Assembly (NCBI GenBank): GCA_026627385.1
Contig: JAPNUR010000026.1
Location: forward strand, 1 to 45,919
From: Bacillota bacterium
Lineage (GTDB): Bacteria; Bacillota; Sulfobacillia; Sulfobacillales; Sulfobacillaceae
Direction of reading: 5' to 3'
DNA: 45,919 nt
Shown here: positions 34,979 through 43,872 of the stretch, piece by piece
How the letters are laid out: each line of letters begins with the position of its first letter
Numbering within the stretch: the first letter of the stretch is position 1
Notes under the pieces: model-generated
The model's input: the letters and a program-made list of their open reading frames with translations, nothing else
Told to the model about the DNA's origin: nothing
The model's database searches: none
Program-made: the position numbers and the translations under genes

Positions 34979-35791
34979 ATGGCGGTGAGCGGTTTCAAGG
35001 CTAAATTGGGCATGGCATGGCAGTCGAGGACCTGGTGTAAGAATTGGTTAGCGGTTACCGCAGCGATCGCACTGCGGGGCGCCTTGCGGGGCTCGGTAGT
35101 GCATTTTCACCTTCGTAACGGTGTGAAGCTTTCGGTACCGAATGAGGCGATGGCGACTGATCCCATTTTTGAACTGTTCTCGGCAAATATATACCGTTTA
35201 CCATGGCAGATGTCTCCGATCACGGTCATGGACGTCGGCGCCCATGTCGGGGCTTTTACCCTATCGTTGTTGTCTTATTACCCCCGCTGTGTTGTATGGG
35301 CTTTTGAGCCTGCAGCCGATTCATTTACGTGGCTCACACGCAACGTGCAGCAAAACGATCTGGACGACCGGGTTAAGATGGTCAATGCGGCCGTCAATGG
35401 GCGTGGCGGTCGTGGGATTCTTTATCCCGCTGGCAGCGCGAGTTGTATAAACTCGATGGTCGCATCGCCAGGAGATGAGGGAACAGGATATGAGGTCGAG
35501 TGCATAGCCTGGGACAGCATCTTACGTCAATTTGATCACATCGATGTCGTCAAAATGGATGTCGAAGGAGCAGAATATGATATCGTCTTGAATACCCCGC
35601 ACGAGGCGTGGCGGTGTGTCGATTCCCTCGTTATGGAGTATCATCCGGTAGCAGGTTTTCGATGGAACGACCTCACGGAAACCTTAATGAACGCAGGTTT
35701 GTTATTGGTGGGAGAAATGCCTCTGGGACCTAATCTGGGGCTGGCATGGTTTTCCCGACACCCGGGCTCATGGGTCAGTATTGCGAAGTAA
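34979..35791 (+). CDS. FkbM-family methyltransferase
   Basis: A 270-aa SAM-dependent methyltransferase of the FkbM type, which O-methylates sugars of polysaccharides and glycosylated natural products. AAGGGGGG lies 5 bases before ATG 34979. SAM motif I is VMDVGAHVGAFTLSLLSYYP, motif II AFEPAADSFTWLTRNVQQND, and the family-typical DVVKMDVEGAEYDIV is followed by LVMEYHP. It sits 26 bases after the large membrane protein gene and its last bases overlap possible starts of the next glycosyltransferase. A methyl cap on the surface glycan is the likely role. Confidence 0.9.
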   Translation: MAVSGFKAKLGMAWQSRTWCKNWLAVTAAIALRGALRGSVVHFHLRNGVKLSVPNEAMATDPIFELFSANIYRLPWQMSPITVMDVGAHVGAFTLSLLSYYPRCVVWAFEPAADSFTWLTRNVQQNDLDDRVKMVNAAVNGRGGRGILYPAGSASCINSMVASPGDEGTGYEVECIAWDSILRQFDHIDVVKMDVEGAEYDIVLNTPHEAWRCVDSLVMEYHPVAGFRWNDLTETLMNAGLLLVGEMPLGPNLGLAWFSRHPGSWVSIAK

Positions 35792-35801
35792 ACGCGTGAG
35801 A

Positions 35802-36965
35802 ATGAAGATCGGAATCGTGACCTTTGGCTCCGTCATGAAGCCGCGAGGAGGATGGGCAGTTCGAGCCCGGTGGACGATTGAGAGCCTGGCCGCCGTCGGG
35901 TGTCGCGTCACCGTTGTCAGTACCGAAGAACCTGAAGGTGAAGACAATACTGATACTGGGGTTATACCGGAGGCGATGAAAATTGTTACATTACGGCGGC
36001 CCTTGCGATGGGGATTTTCGTCGGAGCTCGTGGAAGTTCTGAAAGCGGAGAGCCGCCAGTGGGATGCGGTGGTAATCGAAAGCGCTATGTTTCTCCCCGC
36101 GGTGATGTGTGCGAAAATGGAATGTCCCCTTATTTGGGATACCAACGAAGCCGAAACACTCCATTATCGGAGGCGGAAATTTAGCCCTACCGGATGGATT
36201 AAGTGCGGGATCTGGGAGGTTCTTGAATGGGGAGCATGCCGCAGGGCGGCGGCGATTGTCGCAATCAGTGAGGTAGAGGCCGATTGGTGGAAGACGCATT
36301 TTAAAGTACCTAGCGAAAGAGTTCTTGTCGTTCCGCATTTGCCGTGGCTTAGGGATCCTAAAGCGTCAGCGGATGCAACACACGCCATGATAGAGCGTTA
36401 TCCGGAGTTGCACGCACGAATTCGACTGCTCTTTGTTGGGAACGTATCTGCGAAGCATAACTATGAGGCTGCCGCCTGGCTTATTAAGGTTCTTTGGCCG
36501 CGTTTGCCGGAGGACGTGGCGTTAATTCTAGCGGGGCCCGGGACAGACAGACTGTCGGCAATTCGTCCACGATGTACAAGTGGGGCGCCTCTGTTGCTGT
36601 TGGGTGCTGTCGACAATATCGACACCGTGATTCGAAGTGCGGATTTCACTCTGGCACCTTTGGCATCGGGAGCGGGTGTCAAAACGAAAGTACTTCATTA
36701 TTTGGCACATCATCGTCCGGTCATAGGGACACCAACAGCATTTGAAGGCATTCCCCTTGGAGAAGGGATGGTTTGCATAAGCATGGAGAATTTTGTCTCG
36801 GAAGTCCTAAACCAAATCGCGAGACTTAGGCAAGCCCCCAGGGGAAGTACCGTGTCCATTTCATATCCGCCGTACACGGTATCCCAAGTGTACCAATCAT
36901 GGAACTTGGTGCTCCGCCAAGCAACAAGCGTCTCTCCCGATGGTATGGGGTGGTTCAGGAGATAA
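35802..36965 (+). CDS. Family 4-like glycosyltransferase
   Basis: A 387-aa GT-B enzyme. The start is chosen at ATG 35802 (MKIGIVTFGSVMKPRGGWAV) because this is where GT4 proteins begin; GTG 35796 is also possible, and no clear ribosome site exists, so coupling to the upstream stop at 35791 is likely. The donor half contains IRLLFVGNVSAKHNYEAAAW and the nucleotide-sugar site LAPLASGAGVKTKVLHYLAH followed by RPVIGTPTAFEGIPLGEG, as in GT4/GT1_4 proteins that act on capsule or O-antigen units. It is followed four bases later by the flippase gene. Confidence 0.88.
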   Translation: MKIGIVTFGSVMKPRGGWAVRARWTIESLAAVGCRVTVVSTEEPEGEDNTDTGVIPEAMKIVTLRRPLRWGFSSELVEVLKAESRQWDAVVIESAMFLPAVMCAKMECPLIWDTNEAETLHYRRRKFSPTGWIKCGIWEVLEWGACRRAAAIVAISEVEADWWKTHFKVPSERVLVVPHLPWLRDPKASADATHAMIERYPELHARIRLLFVGNVSAKHNYEAAAWLIKVLWPRLPEDVALILAGPGTDRLSAIRPRCTSGAPLLLLGAVDNIDTVIRSADFTLAPLASGAGVKTKVLHYLAHHRPVIGTPTAFEGIPLGEGMVCISMENFVSEVLNQIARLRQAPRGSTVSISYPPYTVSQVYQSWNLVLRQATSVSPDGMGWFRR

Positions 36966-36968
36966 AGG

Positions 36969-38282
36969 ATGTGCCCGAAGATATGGACAAGAACGGCGAA
37001 AAAGCTAAAAGAGTCTCGGCTCCGGTCCAGGAGCCGCGGGCCGCTAAGGAAGCATTTGGCCAGGTTGGGTGTAATTCGGCAATTTCGATTCGCGCTATAC
37101 GCAGATGCGGCGTGGATTATCGTTTTTGCCGGAGCTGGCGGGGTTTTGGGCATTGGAGTGAACATACTATTGGCTCAAGCCATCGGAGCCATAGGCCTGG
37201 GAGAGGTAGTGCGCATTCTCAGTATGACCAGTGTAATGGCATTGCCGGCCCGTGTATTGGAGCCGCAATTGGCCTATTGGGTGGGGAAAACACAGAATTG
37301 GCGGCACGCCTCCTATTTTTTTCAAGTGAGTGCGTTCAGTGTTGGGATGTTGTGGGTGATGATACTATGGGTGTTACGCCTTCCCCAAACACTGGTGGGT
37401 CCTTCCGTGGTGCGGGGAATGGTTGGGCCGTTATTGCTGATGTTGTTGCCGATGTTCGTGCCACCGGTTCAATATGCTATTCTCTGGGGCAGCAATCGAT
37501 ACCGTCGAATGGCTCTCGTTAGTTTTCTACCGACGGGAATACGAGCGCTCGTGCTTGTTTGTGCGGTACTGTATATACGTTCATTGACCGTCGGCGACGT
37601 CATGTGGGCTACAGCGGTAGCATGGGAGACTGCCCTTGTTGTAAATTTCTTTGTGGTGAGGTCAACCAGAAGCGGGACGCGTGACACGGCGACTGCAGAG
37701 AACGGAGAGCAGCTAAGGAAAGCAGATATGTTGTCTTTAGGGGTAATTAGTGGAATTACTAACGGCTGGTTAAGCTGGGATGTGGTGTGGATGACGCGGA
37801 GCTTGGGAAGAGGCGTGGTGGGCGTTCTCGGCGTGTTGTCAACGTTCGGCAAAATTCCATTTCACTTGACATCGGGCATTGCCAATCAGGGAATTGGCGA
37901 ACAGATGTCTGGGAAAAATGCGCGGCGCCACATTTGGTTCATGATTGGTGTGACCACGTTAGTTGCCCTTGCCATTCTGGTGATGTTTTGGGAACCGATT
38001 ACCAGGCTATTTCGTTTAAATGTTGCGCACATGCCAGAGCTTAAATGGCTTGCTGCCATTTACGGCATCAATGCAGCGTTTATTGGTCTGTGGTATCATG
38101 ATGCCATAGTGGCGGTTTACCGGCGTTCGAAAAAGTGGGTTTATGCTCCGGTTGGTATCGTGAGTTGGTCCGTGGCGTTGGTGCTTATGGGATCGCTGGT
38201 TCCTGAGATGCGTCTATGGGCCGCGATCAGTACACTAGCGTTATGTGCATTGCTGGCATGGATCGTCCAGATAGTGGCATAG
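36969..38282 (+). CDS. Polysaccharide flippase (Wzx/MATE-like membrane protein)
   Basis: A 437-aa membrane protein with about 12 hydrophobic segments and a very basic N-terminus (RLRSRSRGPLRKHLARL). AGGAG lies 7 bases before ATG 36969. The first helices (AWIIVFAGAGGVLGIGVNIL, then QAIGAIGLGEVVRIL) have the Gly/Ala-rich look and the G-x-x-x-F/V-R/K pattern of Wzx O-antigen flippases in the MOP superfamily. It would move the lipid-linked repeat unit across the membrane. No Wzy polymerase or Wzz chain-length protein is recognisable nearby. No single signature motif exists, so the call rests on topology and context. Confidence 0.75.
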   Translation: MCPKIWTRTAKKLKESRLRSRSRGPLRKHLARLGVIRQFRFALYADAAWIIVFAGAGGVLGIGVNILLAQAIGAIGLGEVVRILSMTSVMALPARVLEPQLAYWVGKTQNWRHASYFFQVSAFSVGMLWVMILWVLRLPQTLVGPSVVRGMVGPLLLMLLPMFVPPVQYAILWGSNRYRRMALVSFLPTGIRALVLVCAVLYIRSLTVGDVMWATAVAWETALVVNFFVVRSTRSGTRDTATAENGEQLRKADMLSLGVISGITNGWLSWDVVWMTRSLGRGVVGVLGVLSTFGKIPFHLTSGIANQGIGEQMSGKNARRHIWFMIGVTTLVALAILVMFWEPITRLFRLNVAHMPELKWLAAIYGINAAFIGLWYHDAIVAVYRRSKKWVYAPVGIVSWSVALVLMGSLVPEMRLWAAISTLALCALLAWIVQIVA

Positions 38283-38310
38283 AGATTCAGACGCACCAAC
38301 AGGAGGCCTA

Positions 38311-39240
38311 GTGGAATTTTCCATTGTCATACCAACATTTAACGAAGAGAAGAACATCACCAATTTGTTGAGTGATGTTGAAGATGCGTGCCGTTCCCTG
38401 CCACGTTTTAGGCTGCGCGATGTGGTGGTCTTGGATGGTGGGTCCTTAGACGCCACAGTAGCGTGTGTCCGCCAGTGGAGTCATACACACCCCGAGTTCC
38501 CAGTAAAGATACACGAGAATAGTCGTCGATTGGGGAAGGCCCTTGAACTGAACACGATTTTGTCGTGGGATGTGCCTATTGTCGTTGGATTAGATGCCGA
38601 TATTCGGCTTACCCCTAACAGTTTACTGTGCTTGCTGGATAGTTTGCAGAGTCCAGACATTGCCGCTGTCTGGGGTGCATGCCTGCCTCCCGATGGCCAA
38701 CCGATGATGTCTCGAGGTTCCGCATTCCAGATGCGTCTTATCTATGAAATTCAGCGACGATTGCCGAAAAATAGACCTATCGCGCAAGGATTTTTTTGGG
38801 CAATTCGTCTGAAGGCCTTTCAAGGGTTCCGGTGGAGGGGAGATCTCATTGCCGAGGATATTCAGGTTGCACATTGGGTTGAAGAACACCATCTACAATG
38901 TCGGCAAGTACCGGACGCTGTCGTCCTTCGGATCCCGGCGCAGGGGTTTCGCGATTTTTACCGTCAAACTTATCGTTATTACGTCTCAATCAACCGCCAG
39001 CGATTACAGAACGAACTTGAACGGCTCAGCGATCAAACGAAGCGGCCGTTTGAAAAGTATGGTATGCATTTCGCGGAAGCATCTGTCAAAGTTCGAGCTT
39101 TGGCGGCTACCAGTCTGGCCGATCCGTTAGGGGCATTCATGTTTGTCGCGTTGCACATCGGAGCCCGGGTCAAACATGTCATACATCCGGAAGATTTTGG
39201 ACCAGCGTGGCCGACTGCAACGAGTACCAAATCGCAATGA
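38311..39240 (+). CDS. Family 2 glycosyltransferase
   Basis: A 309-aa GT-A enzyme. GTG 38311 is preceded by AGGAGG with only four bases spacing, and no better start exists. Motifs are FSIVIPTFNEEKNITNLL, VVVLDGGSLDATV, NSRRLGKALELNT, the metal-site region VVGLDADIRLTP and the acceptor/base region DLIAEDIQVAHWVEE, where ED is the usual catalytic pair. The C-terminus (about 255-300) has a weak amphipathic stretch but no full transmembrane helix. Last plus-strand gene of the locus; it converges with another GT2, with nine bases between the stops. Confidence 0.88.
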   Translation: MEFSIVIPTFNEEKNITNLLSDVEDACRSLPRFRLRDVVVLDGGSLDATVACVRQWSHTHPEFPVKIHENSRRLGKALELNTILSWDVPIVVGLDADIRLTPNSLLCLLDSLQSPDIAAVWGACLPPDGQPMMSRGSAFQMRLIYEIQRRLPKNRPIAQGFFWAIRLKAFQGFRWRGDLIAEDIQVAHWVEEHHLQCRQVPDAVVLRIPAQGFRDFYRQTYRYYVSINRQRLQNELERLSDQTKRPFEKYGMHFAEASVKVRALAATSLADPLGAFMFVALHIGARVKHVIHPEDFGPAWPTATSTKSQ

Positions 39241-39249
39241 GAACACGAG

Positions 39250-40101
39250 TCATTCGTGGTGCACTTGCTCTACTATTAGAGGATTGTCGGCGCCGTTGGG
39301 CTCTTTCCAAATGGCAGTAAGTTCAGCTGCTGCCATAATAGCCAAGCCCAACGATAGGCCGGGATGCCGCAGGAGACGGCATGGCTTTGCTGCAAATAAC
39401 TTGGTGCGTTTTCGGAGGGACAACTGCTTCGCTGCCCGTTTCGGATACCTTGCTGCGTACGTGGGCAACGTATCTGCATAATGATGTTTTTTGTATTGTA
39501 AGCGATGTAAGGTTAACGCGCCTTCGTCGTGACGAATAACAGCGGCCACACGGCCAATCGGCCCCTGCTGGCGGAGCCGTTCATCCAAATCCCAGTCTTC
39601 CCCGCCAAGTAACACGGGGTCATATCCTCCGACCTTCATGAAGATCGATTTGGGCATCCACCGGGCGGCTTCCATGTAGTCGACACCCTGATAAAAGCTT
39701 CGTTCAAATGCTTTCACATGCGCCCAAAATGTCTCCCCAAACGACTGTTCGGGAATGACGAGTCCCGCTGTGTCGGGATGACGGAGCGAGTATCCCACAC
39801 ATTCTTCGATGACAACCGGCGAGAGAATCATGTCGGCATCAATAAACAACAAATAGTCACCACCACTAGCCTGAGCTCCGAGATTCCGCTGGGCGGACCG
39901 GTTTGGGGTTGTGCTCAAGAACGTAACGCCAAAAGATCGGGCGATGGCTGCCGTGTTGTCTGCGCTCCCTGCATCGACCACAATCACCTCGTCGGGAGGA
40001 CACGTTTGTTCTTGTATACTCTTCAAACACGCACTGAGAGTGCGCTCCGCCTGATAGGTTGGAATGATGACGCTAACGATTGGGGTTGGTGCCTTATCCA
40101 T
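39250..40101 (-). CDS. Family 2 glycosyltransferase, convergent
   Basis: A 283-aa GT-A enzyme. VSVIIPTYQAERTLSACLKS opens the fold, followed by VIVVDAGSADNTAAIA, NRSAQRNLGAQASGGDYLLF, the metal-binding IDADM (about 91-95) and GGEDWDLDERLRQQG, with ED as the probable base. ATG 40101 has GGAGGG about 13 bases upstream, longer than usual. It is transcribed toward the polysaccharide operon from the insertion-sequence side, so it belongs to a separate unit but is probably part of the same surface-glycan function. Confidence 0.88.
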   Translation of the reverse strand: MDKAPTPIVSVIIPTYQAERTLSACLKSIQEQTCPPDEVIVVDAGSADNTAAIARSFGVTFLSTTPNRSAQRNLGAQASGGDYLLFIDADMILSPVVIEECVGYSLRHPDTAGLVIPEQSFGETFWAHVKAFERSFYQGVDYMEAARWMPKSIFMKVGGYDPVLLGGEDWDLDERLRQQGPIGRVAAVIRHDEGALTLHRLQYKKHHYADTLPTYAARYPKRAAKQLSLRKRTKLFAAKPCRLLRHPGLSLGLAIMAAAELTAIWKEPNGADNPLIVEQVHHE

Positions 40102-40137
40102 AACGCGGCCGCGCCCTCCAACTGGTTGGGGGTTTAC

Positions 40138-40165
40138 GTAGAATACTCTTACAATATTATTCTAC
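40138..40165. repeat. 8-bp inverted repeat upstream of the minus-strand glycosyltransferase
   Basis: GTAGAATA (40138-40145) and TATTCTAC (40158-40165) flank a 12-base AT-rich centre, 37 bases upstream of the start at 40101. The position suits an operator or a promoter-overlapping site. The surrounding 40102-40362 is otherwise AT-rich and shows no gene. Confidence 0.4.
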
Positions 40166-40362
40166 CGCATCGATAGGGCTAGTAAAATCCTTTGAGCCTT
40201 ATTATTGACTGCCGTTATATTCTCCCAATACCCAGGTAGCGAACGTCTATAAGGCAAAAGGTAGGCCGGCGATCATCAAGCTGTGACCTATCTCTTGCGC
40301 ATATAAGTTAGGCGAAGATATTAGTCGCTAGCCAAATAACCATTCGATTCCAAACACCACAG

Positions 40363-40376
40363 CTAGGAGCTTGTAG
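40363..40376 (+). repeat. IS1182-family left inverted repeat
   Basis: CTAGGAGCTTGTAG; the exact reverse complement is found at 43720-43733. It lies 46 bases before the reconstructed transposase start. Confidence 0.75.
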
Positions 40377-40477
40377 AAGTATTCAGCAGGAATTCGCGGA
40401 TGGCCCGCGAATTCTTCCCGTATGAATACGAAACGCTTTCATCACGGCACCCCGCCCACCCAAATCTTCTTGCTGCC

Positions 40478-40482
40478 CCCGG
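40478..40482 (+). repeat. Target-site duplication CCCGG, left copy
   Basis: CCCGG directly precedes the IS1634-type left end; the second copy is at 42311-42315. Five bases fits the family's usual 5-6. Deleting the element and one copy restores the IS1182 reading ...LLPPALTDW... exactly. Confidence 0.85.
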
Positions 40483-40499
40483 CTTGAGTTTGACACGAA
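40483..40499 (+). repeat. IS1634-family terminal inverted repeat, left
   Basis: CTTGAGTTTGACACGAA, perfect match to the reverse complement of 42294-42310. Confidence 0.88.
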
Positions 40500-40545
40500 G
40501 GTGGCAAAAATGGCGTTCTGATGCGGATCATTGTCCGACGTGGCA

Positions 40546-42141
40546 CTAGTGAGGCCGCAACGCGATGGTTGGGGGCACCGCGACACCCGCCACCCGGAAC
40601 GCCGTCGCCGCCGTGCCGACTAACGGTGTCCGACACAGATAGGCCTGGTTGTTGACCGTCAGGGGCACGGCCTGCACTTGCTCCAGGTCCGTGAGGACCG
40701 TCCGGGTCGACGTGGTGCAGCCCGCGTCGCGCAGCAATCGCTGGAGGGTGTACTCCAACACCAGAGCGAGGACGCACACGGTGATGTGCCCCCGAATCCG
40801 AGCGTCCGTCCAGTGAAACATCGGACGCAGATCCAGGTGACTCTTCAGAGTGCGAAAGGCTCGCTCAATTTGCCAGGCTTGCTTGTATGCTGCCACAACC
40901 TCGGCTGCCGGGAGTGACGTGTTCGTGCGCAGCACGAACTTTCCATCGTAACGGGCCTCGCCCCGAAAAGCCTGCTCATGAATCCGGATCGTTGTGCCCT
41001 CCGTGATGACGTAGCGCCGATAGCCTTTCAGCAAAGGCCGGACAGATCCCTGGTCGATGGCCCGCGCGAGTTGCGCCCGGAGCGCGTCCCGCAGCGCGGC
41101 GTCTTCCGCCGCGCGTTCCGGATTGTAGACCAAGATGAGACGCGTGCCGCCGGGACCCGGAGCCTCTTTCACTCCCAACGCGCGCGACCCATCCGAGTGG
41201 CGGAGCCAGTGATAGCGCCCTCGTCGACGCAGGACGGGGTCCACCACGCGACGGCGCCGCAACGGTTGGCCCAGAATATATTCCCAGCGCGCCGCGTCCA
41301 GCCACTCCAGCAGGTGCGGCGCCAACATCCCGCGGTCGCCGACGACAATCAGCCGCGTAATCGGCCACCGCTGTTTCAGATCGGCCAACGCGTGGGCCAT
41401 GGCCTGGTGATCCACGGTGGCGCCGGGGAACACCCAATGCCCCACGGGCAAGCCATCCCGGGTCATCAGCAACCCGAGCAAAAGTTGCTGACGGTCGGGG
41501 CGATGGTCTTTGCTATAGCCCCGTTGGGCCAAGGGGGTCTGGGGGTGGCCCACAAAGTAGCTCGAGGTGGTATCAAAGAAGACCAGGTCGAGTTCCAGAT
41601 GAAAGAGGTCGCGATAGCCGTCGAAGAGGACGCGTTCCAACTCCGGGCCGACCTCGGCCAACAGATCCAACCCCCGATACAGGTGGTGCAATTCGAGCTC
41701 GGCCCACCGTGGTTCCCAGACCGTGGGCAACCACGCCAGCATCCCGCGTTTGCTGTGCGGATCGGCTAACCGATTCACCACCATGGCGAAGATGGCTTCA
41801 TCCAAGGGGACCGAATGCCCGGCCCGCTGCACGAGCTGCCGGAGATGGGGGCCCACCCCGAGCCGCTCCCACAACGCCCGTGCCACCAGCACTAATCCCC
41901 AGGCGCGACCGGCGTCCGCGGCAATCGCCGTGAGGGCTTCGATGACCTGCAAGCGGGGCGTAAACTGTGCCAAGTGCTGGACCAGGCGGTCCAAGCCGCC
42001 GGTCGCGAGTTCATCCAGACGGCCTAACGTCGCGACGACCCGTTGCCGCGCCTGGCCCTCGATCCACCGAGACTCGACGATCTGAAGATACTAACGCGTC
42101 GATCCGTCTTTGTTTCGCGCGGTCTTGATACGAGCATACAT
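40546..42141 (-). pseudogene. IS1634-family DDE transposase with amber codon at position 17
   Basis: The gene begins at ATG 42141 with MYARIKTARNKDGSTR, then has TAG (42093-42091), then continues without a shift as YLQIVESRWIEGQARQRVVA and TLGRLDEL, the standard IS1634 N-terminus where one residue (commonly Gln) stands at the TAG. The rest is intact for about 515 residues: LDLVFFDTTSSYFVGHPQTP (first Asp), QRGYSKDHRPDRQQLLLGLL, LIVVGDRGMLAPHLLEWL (second Asp) and YKQAWQIERAFRTLKSHLDL (Glu region). The longest frame after the TAG starts only at TTG 41994. So the gene is one point mutation from being functional. Confidence 0.88.
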
Positions 42142-42293
42142 AGCACCATCATAATACCATGATCTGCACCATTGATCAAGCAATACAGGCCCGGAACGTG
42201 GCACGATGATTTCGCTTCTAAGCAGCTGTCCCTGGCCCTGAAAGGGGCATCAGACCGTCATGGTGCATGTCAAACGGCTCGAAAGAAAGCGTT

Positions 42294-42310
42294 TTCGTGT
42301 CAAACTCAAG
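42294..42310 (-). repeat. IS1634-family terminal inverted repeat, right
   Basis: TTCGTGTCAAACTCAAG, the reverse complement of 40483-40499. The transposase start (42141) lies about 150 bases inside this end. Confidence 0.88.
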
Positions 42311-42315
42311 CCCGG
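42311..42315 (+). repeat. Target-site duplication CCCGG, right copy
   Basis: Directly follows the IS1634-type right end and matches 40478-40482. Confidence 0.85.
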
Positions 42316-43719
42316 CGCTGACAGACTGGATCCCCGCCGACCACGAGGTCTACGCGTGGAGCGCGATCGTCGACGCTTTGGATCTGCGGCCGATCTATCA
42401 GACATATGCTAGTCTGCGCGGCCAGCCACCCTACGACCCGGCGGTCATGGTCAAAATTCTGATCTATGGATATGCGCGGGGCCTCCGCTCCTTCCGCCAA
42501 TTGGCCCGAGCGTGTGTCGAAGACCTGACCTTTCGGATACTGACCGGCCACCGGCAACCGGACTTCACCACCATCGCCCAATTCCGACGGCGGCACTTGC
42601 AGGCCTTGGGGGAGCTGTTGGTGGAGAGCGTGCGGTTGGCCCAGGAAGCCGGGTTGGTGAAAGGCCGAGAGGTGGTCATCGATGGGACGAAAGTCCAGGC
42701 CAACGCGTCCAAGCACCGGGCGATGAGCGACGGGCGCATGGCCGAGGAACTCGACCGGTTGGAGCAGGAAATCACGGACTATCTGCGGACGGTGGAAGCG
42801 ACCGACCAAGCGGAGGATGCGGCCCACGGGCAGCCGGCAGACGGGCGGCGTGTGCCCGAGGCCTTGGCGGAGGCTGAACGCCGCCGGGCGACCATCCAGG
42901 CAGCCAAAGCGCGGTTGGAGGCCGAAGTGCAGGCGCGGGCCGAGGCGGCGGGGAAACCGACCCCGCCGCCCCCCGAAGAACCGCCGCAGCCGGATCCGAA
43001 AGCCCAGAGCCACTGCACCGATCCTGACTCCCACATCATGCGCAACGCGGACAAAGCGTTCATCCCAGGCGACAACGCCCAGATCGCGGTGGATGTAGAG
43101 ACCCAGATTATTTTGGCGGCTGATTGTACCCATCAAGCGGCCGATGCCCCCCATCTGTTGCCCCTCCTGGACCAAGTCACGGCCAATTTGGGATAGGCGC
43201 CGCAGGGCGTCCTGGCCGACGCGGGCTACGGCAGCGACGCCCACTTGGAAGTCTTGGAAACCCGCGGCATTGATGCCTTGATCCCGCCGGAGAAAGTCTG
43301 CCATCGTGCGGCGCGCACGATGCGCGCTGCCCGCGGCCGCATTCCCCGCCACCTCTCGCGCAAGGATCGCAGGCGCCGCAAGCTCCAAACCCGGGGGGGG
43401 GCGTCGACGCTATCGCCGCCGGATGACGTCGGTGGAACCGGTGTTCGGGATCATAAAAGGGGTGCAGCGGTGCCGGCAGTTTCTGCTCCGGGGCCGGGCC
43501 CGGGTGCGGGCCGAATGGCGCTTCCATTGTGCCGTCCATAACTTGCAGAAGATCTTGCGCTATGGGAACCGGCGATGGCGTCGCCCAGCCCCGGTCCCCT
43601 CCGGAGCGTAGGGGGAATCCTCCGCGATCGGCCGAGCGCGGGGACGGCTTCGGGGTCATGATCCCTGCGATCCAACACGCCGAACCCATACTGCCACCTC
43701 TCCTTCCGCTTGAATATCC

Positions 43720-43733
43720 CTACAAGCTCCTAG
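43720..43733 (-). repeat. IS1182-family right inverted repeat
   Basis: CTACAAGCTCCTAG, the reverse complement of the left end at 40363-40376. About 110 bases after the end of the transposase remnant. Confidence 0.75.
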
Positions 43734-43872
43734 GTTACACGAATTAGTCCTGAATCCGTGACGGCTTGACTGTCAAAACTTCGCCAAAAATACAAGAGAT
43801 TTGTCCGGTAGAATAGGGATAGTTGGGTGAGGCTTTGGTCCTCAGGGTCCGATTCATCACCGGGGTGATTTC

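Larger units (their letters stand above)
40483..42310 (-). mobile_element. IS1634-family insertion sequence (1828 bp)
   Basis: Ends are the perfect 17-bp inverted repeats CTTGAGTTTGACACGAA (40483-40499) and its complement (42294-42310), flanked by CCCGG duplications. The size is within the family's 1.5-2.0 kb. It inserted into codon 21 of an IS1182-family transposase and is in the opposite orientation. Its own transposase carries an amber codon, so it cannot now move by itself unless read through. Confidence 0.9.
40422..43611 (+). pseudogene. IS1182-family transposase, interrupted and with nonsense and frameshift mutations
   Basis: The reading starts at ATG 40422 (MNTKRFHHGTPPTQIFLLPP), is broken by the 1828-bp IS1634-type element plus a 5-bp duplication, and resumes in frame at 42315 with ALTDWIPADHEVYAW. 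Family motifs follow: LRSFRQLARACVEDLTFRIL, VVIDGTKVQANASKHRAMS (first catalytic Asp) and DSHIMRNADKAFIPGDNAQI. A TAG at 43194-43196 interrupts NLG-AP, after which QGVLADAGYGSDAHL continues in the same frame. A run of nine G (43393-43401) then shifts the frame; the C-terminus TSVEPVFGIIKGVQRCRQFL is read one frame over and ends at 43611. Three independent lesions make it inactive. Confidence 0.88.
40363..43733 (+). mobile_element. IS1182-family insertion sequence, interrupted by an IS1634-family element
   Basis: Bounded by CTAGGAGCTTGTAG (40363-40376) and its reverse complement (43720-43733), with similar sequence continuing inward (TATTCA on both sides). Because CTAG is a palindrome, the outermost four bases may be target duplication rather than element. 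Without the inserted element and its duplicated target the IS is about 1538 bp, a normal size for the family. The single transposase gene is dead (see that entry). Confidence 0.8.

Noticed and set aside
40978-41769. 263-codon plus-strand open frame opposite the IS1634-type transposase
   Set aside because: Antisense shadow of the transposase; composition and lack of motifs argue against a gene.
42091-43196. Genetic code with TAG read as Gln
   Set aside because: TAG ends several intact genes in the window (AAA+ gene, GrpE-like gene, binding protein), so recoding is not general.
42306-43388. 360-codon minus-strand open frame opposite the IS1182 transposase
   Set aside because: GC-rich codon bias leaves the antisense frame open. 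No motif or ribosome site, and the plus strand has clear transposase motifs.
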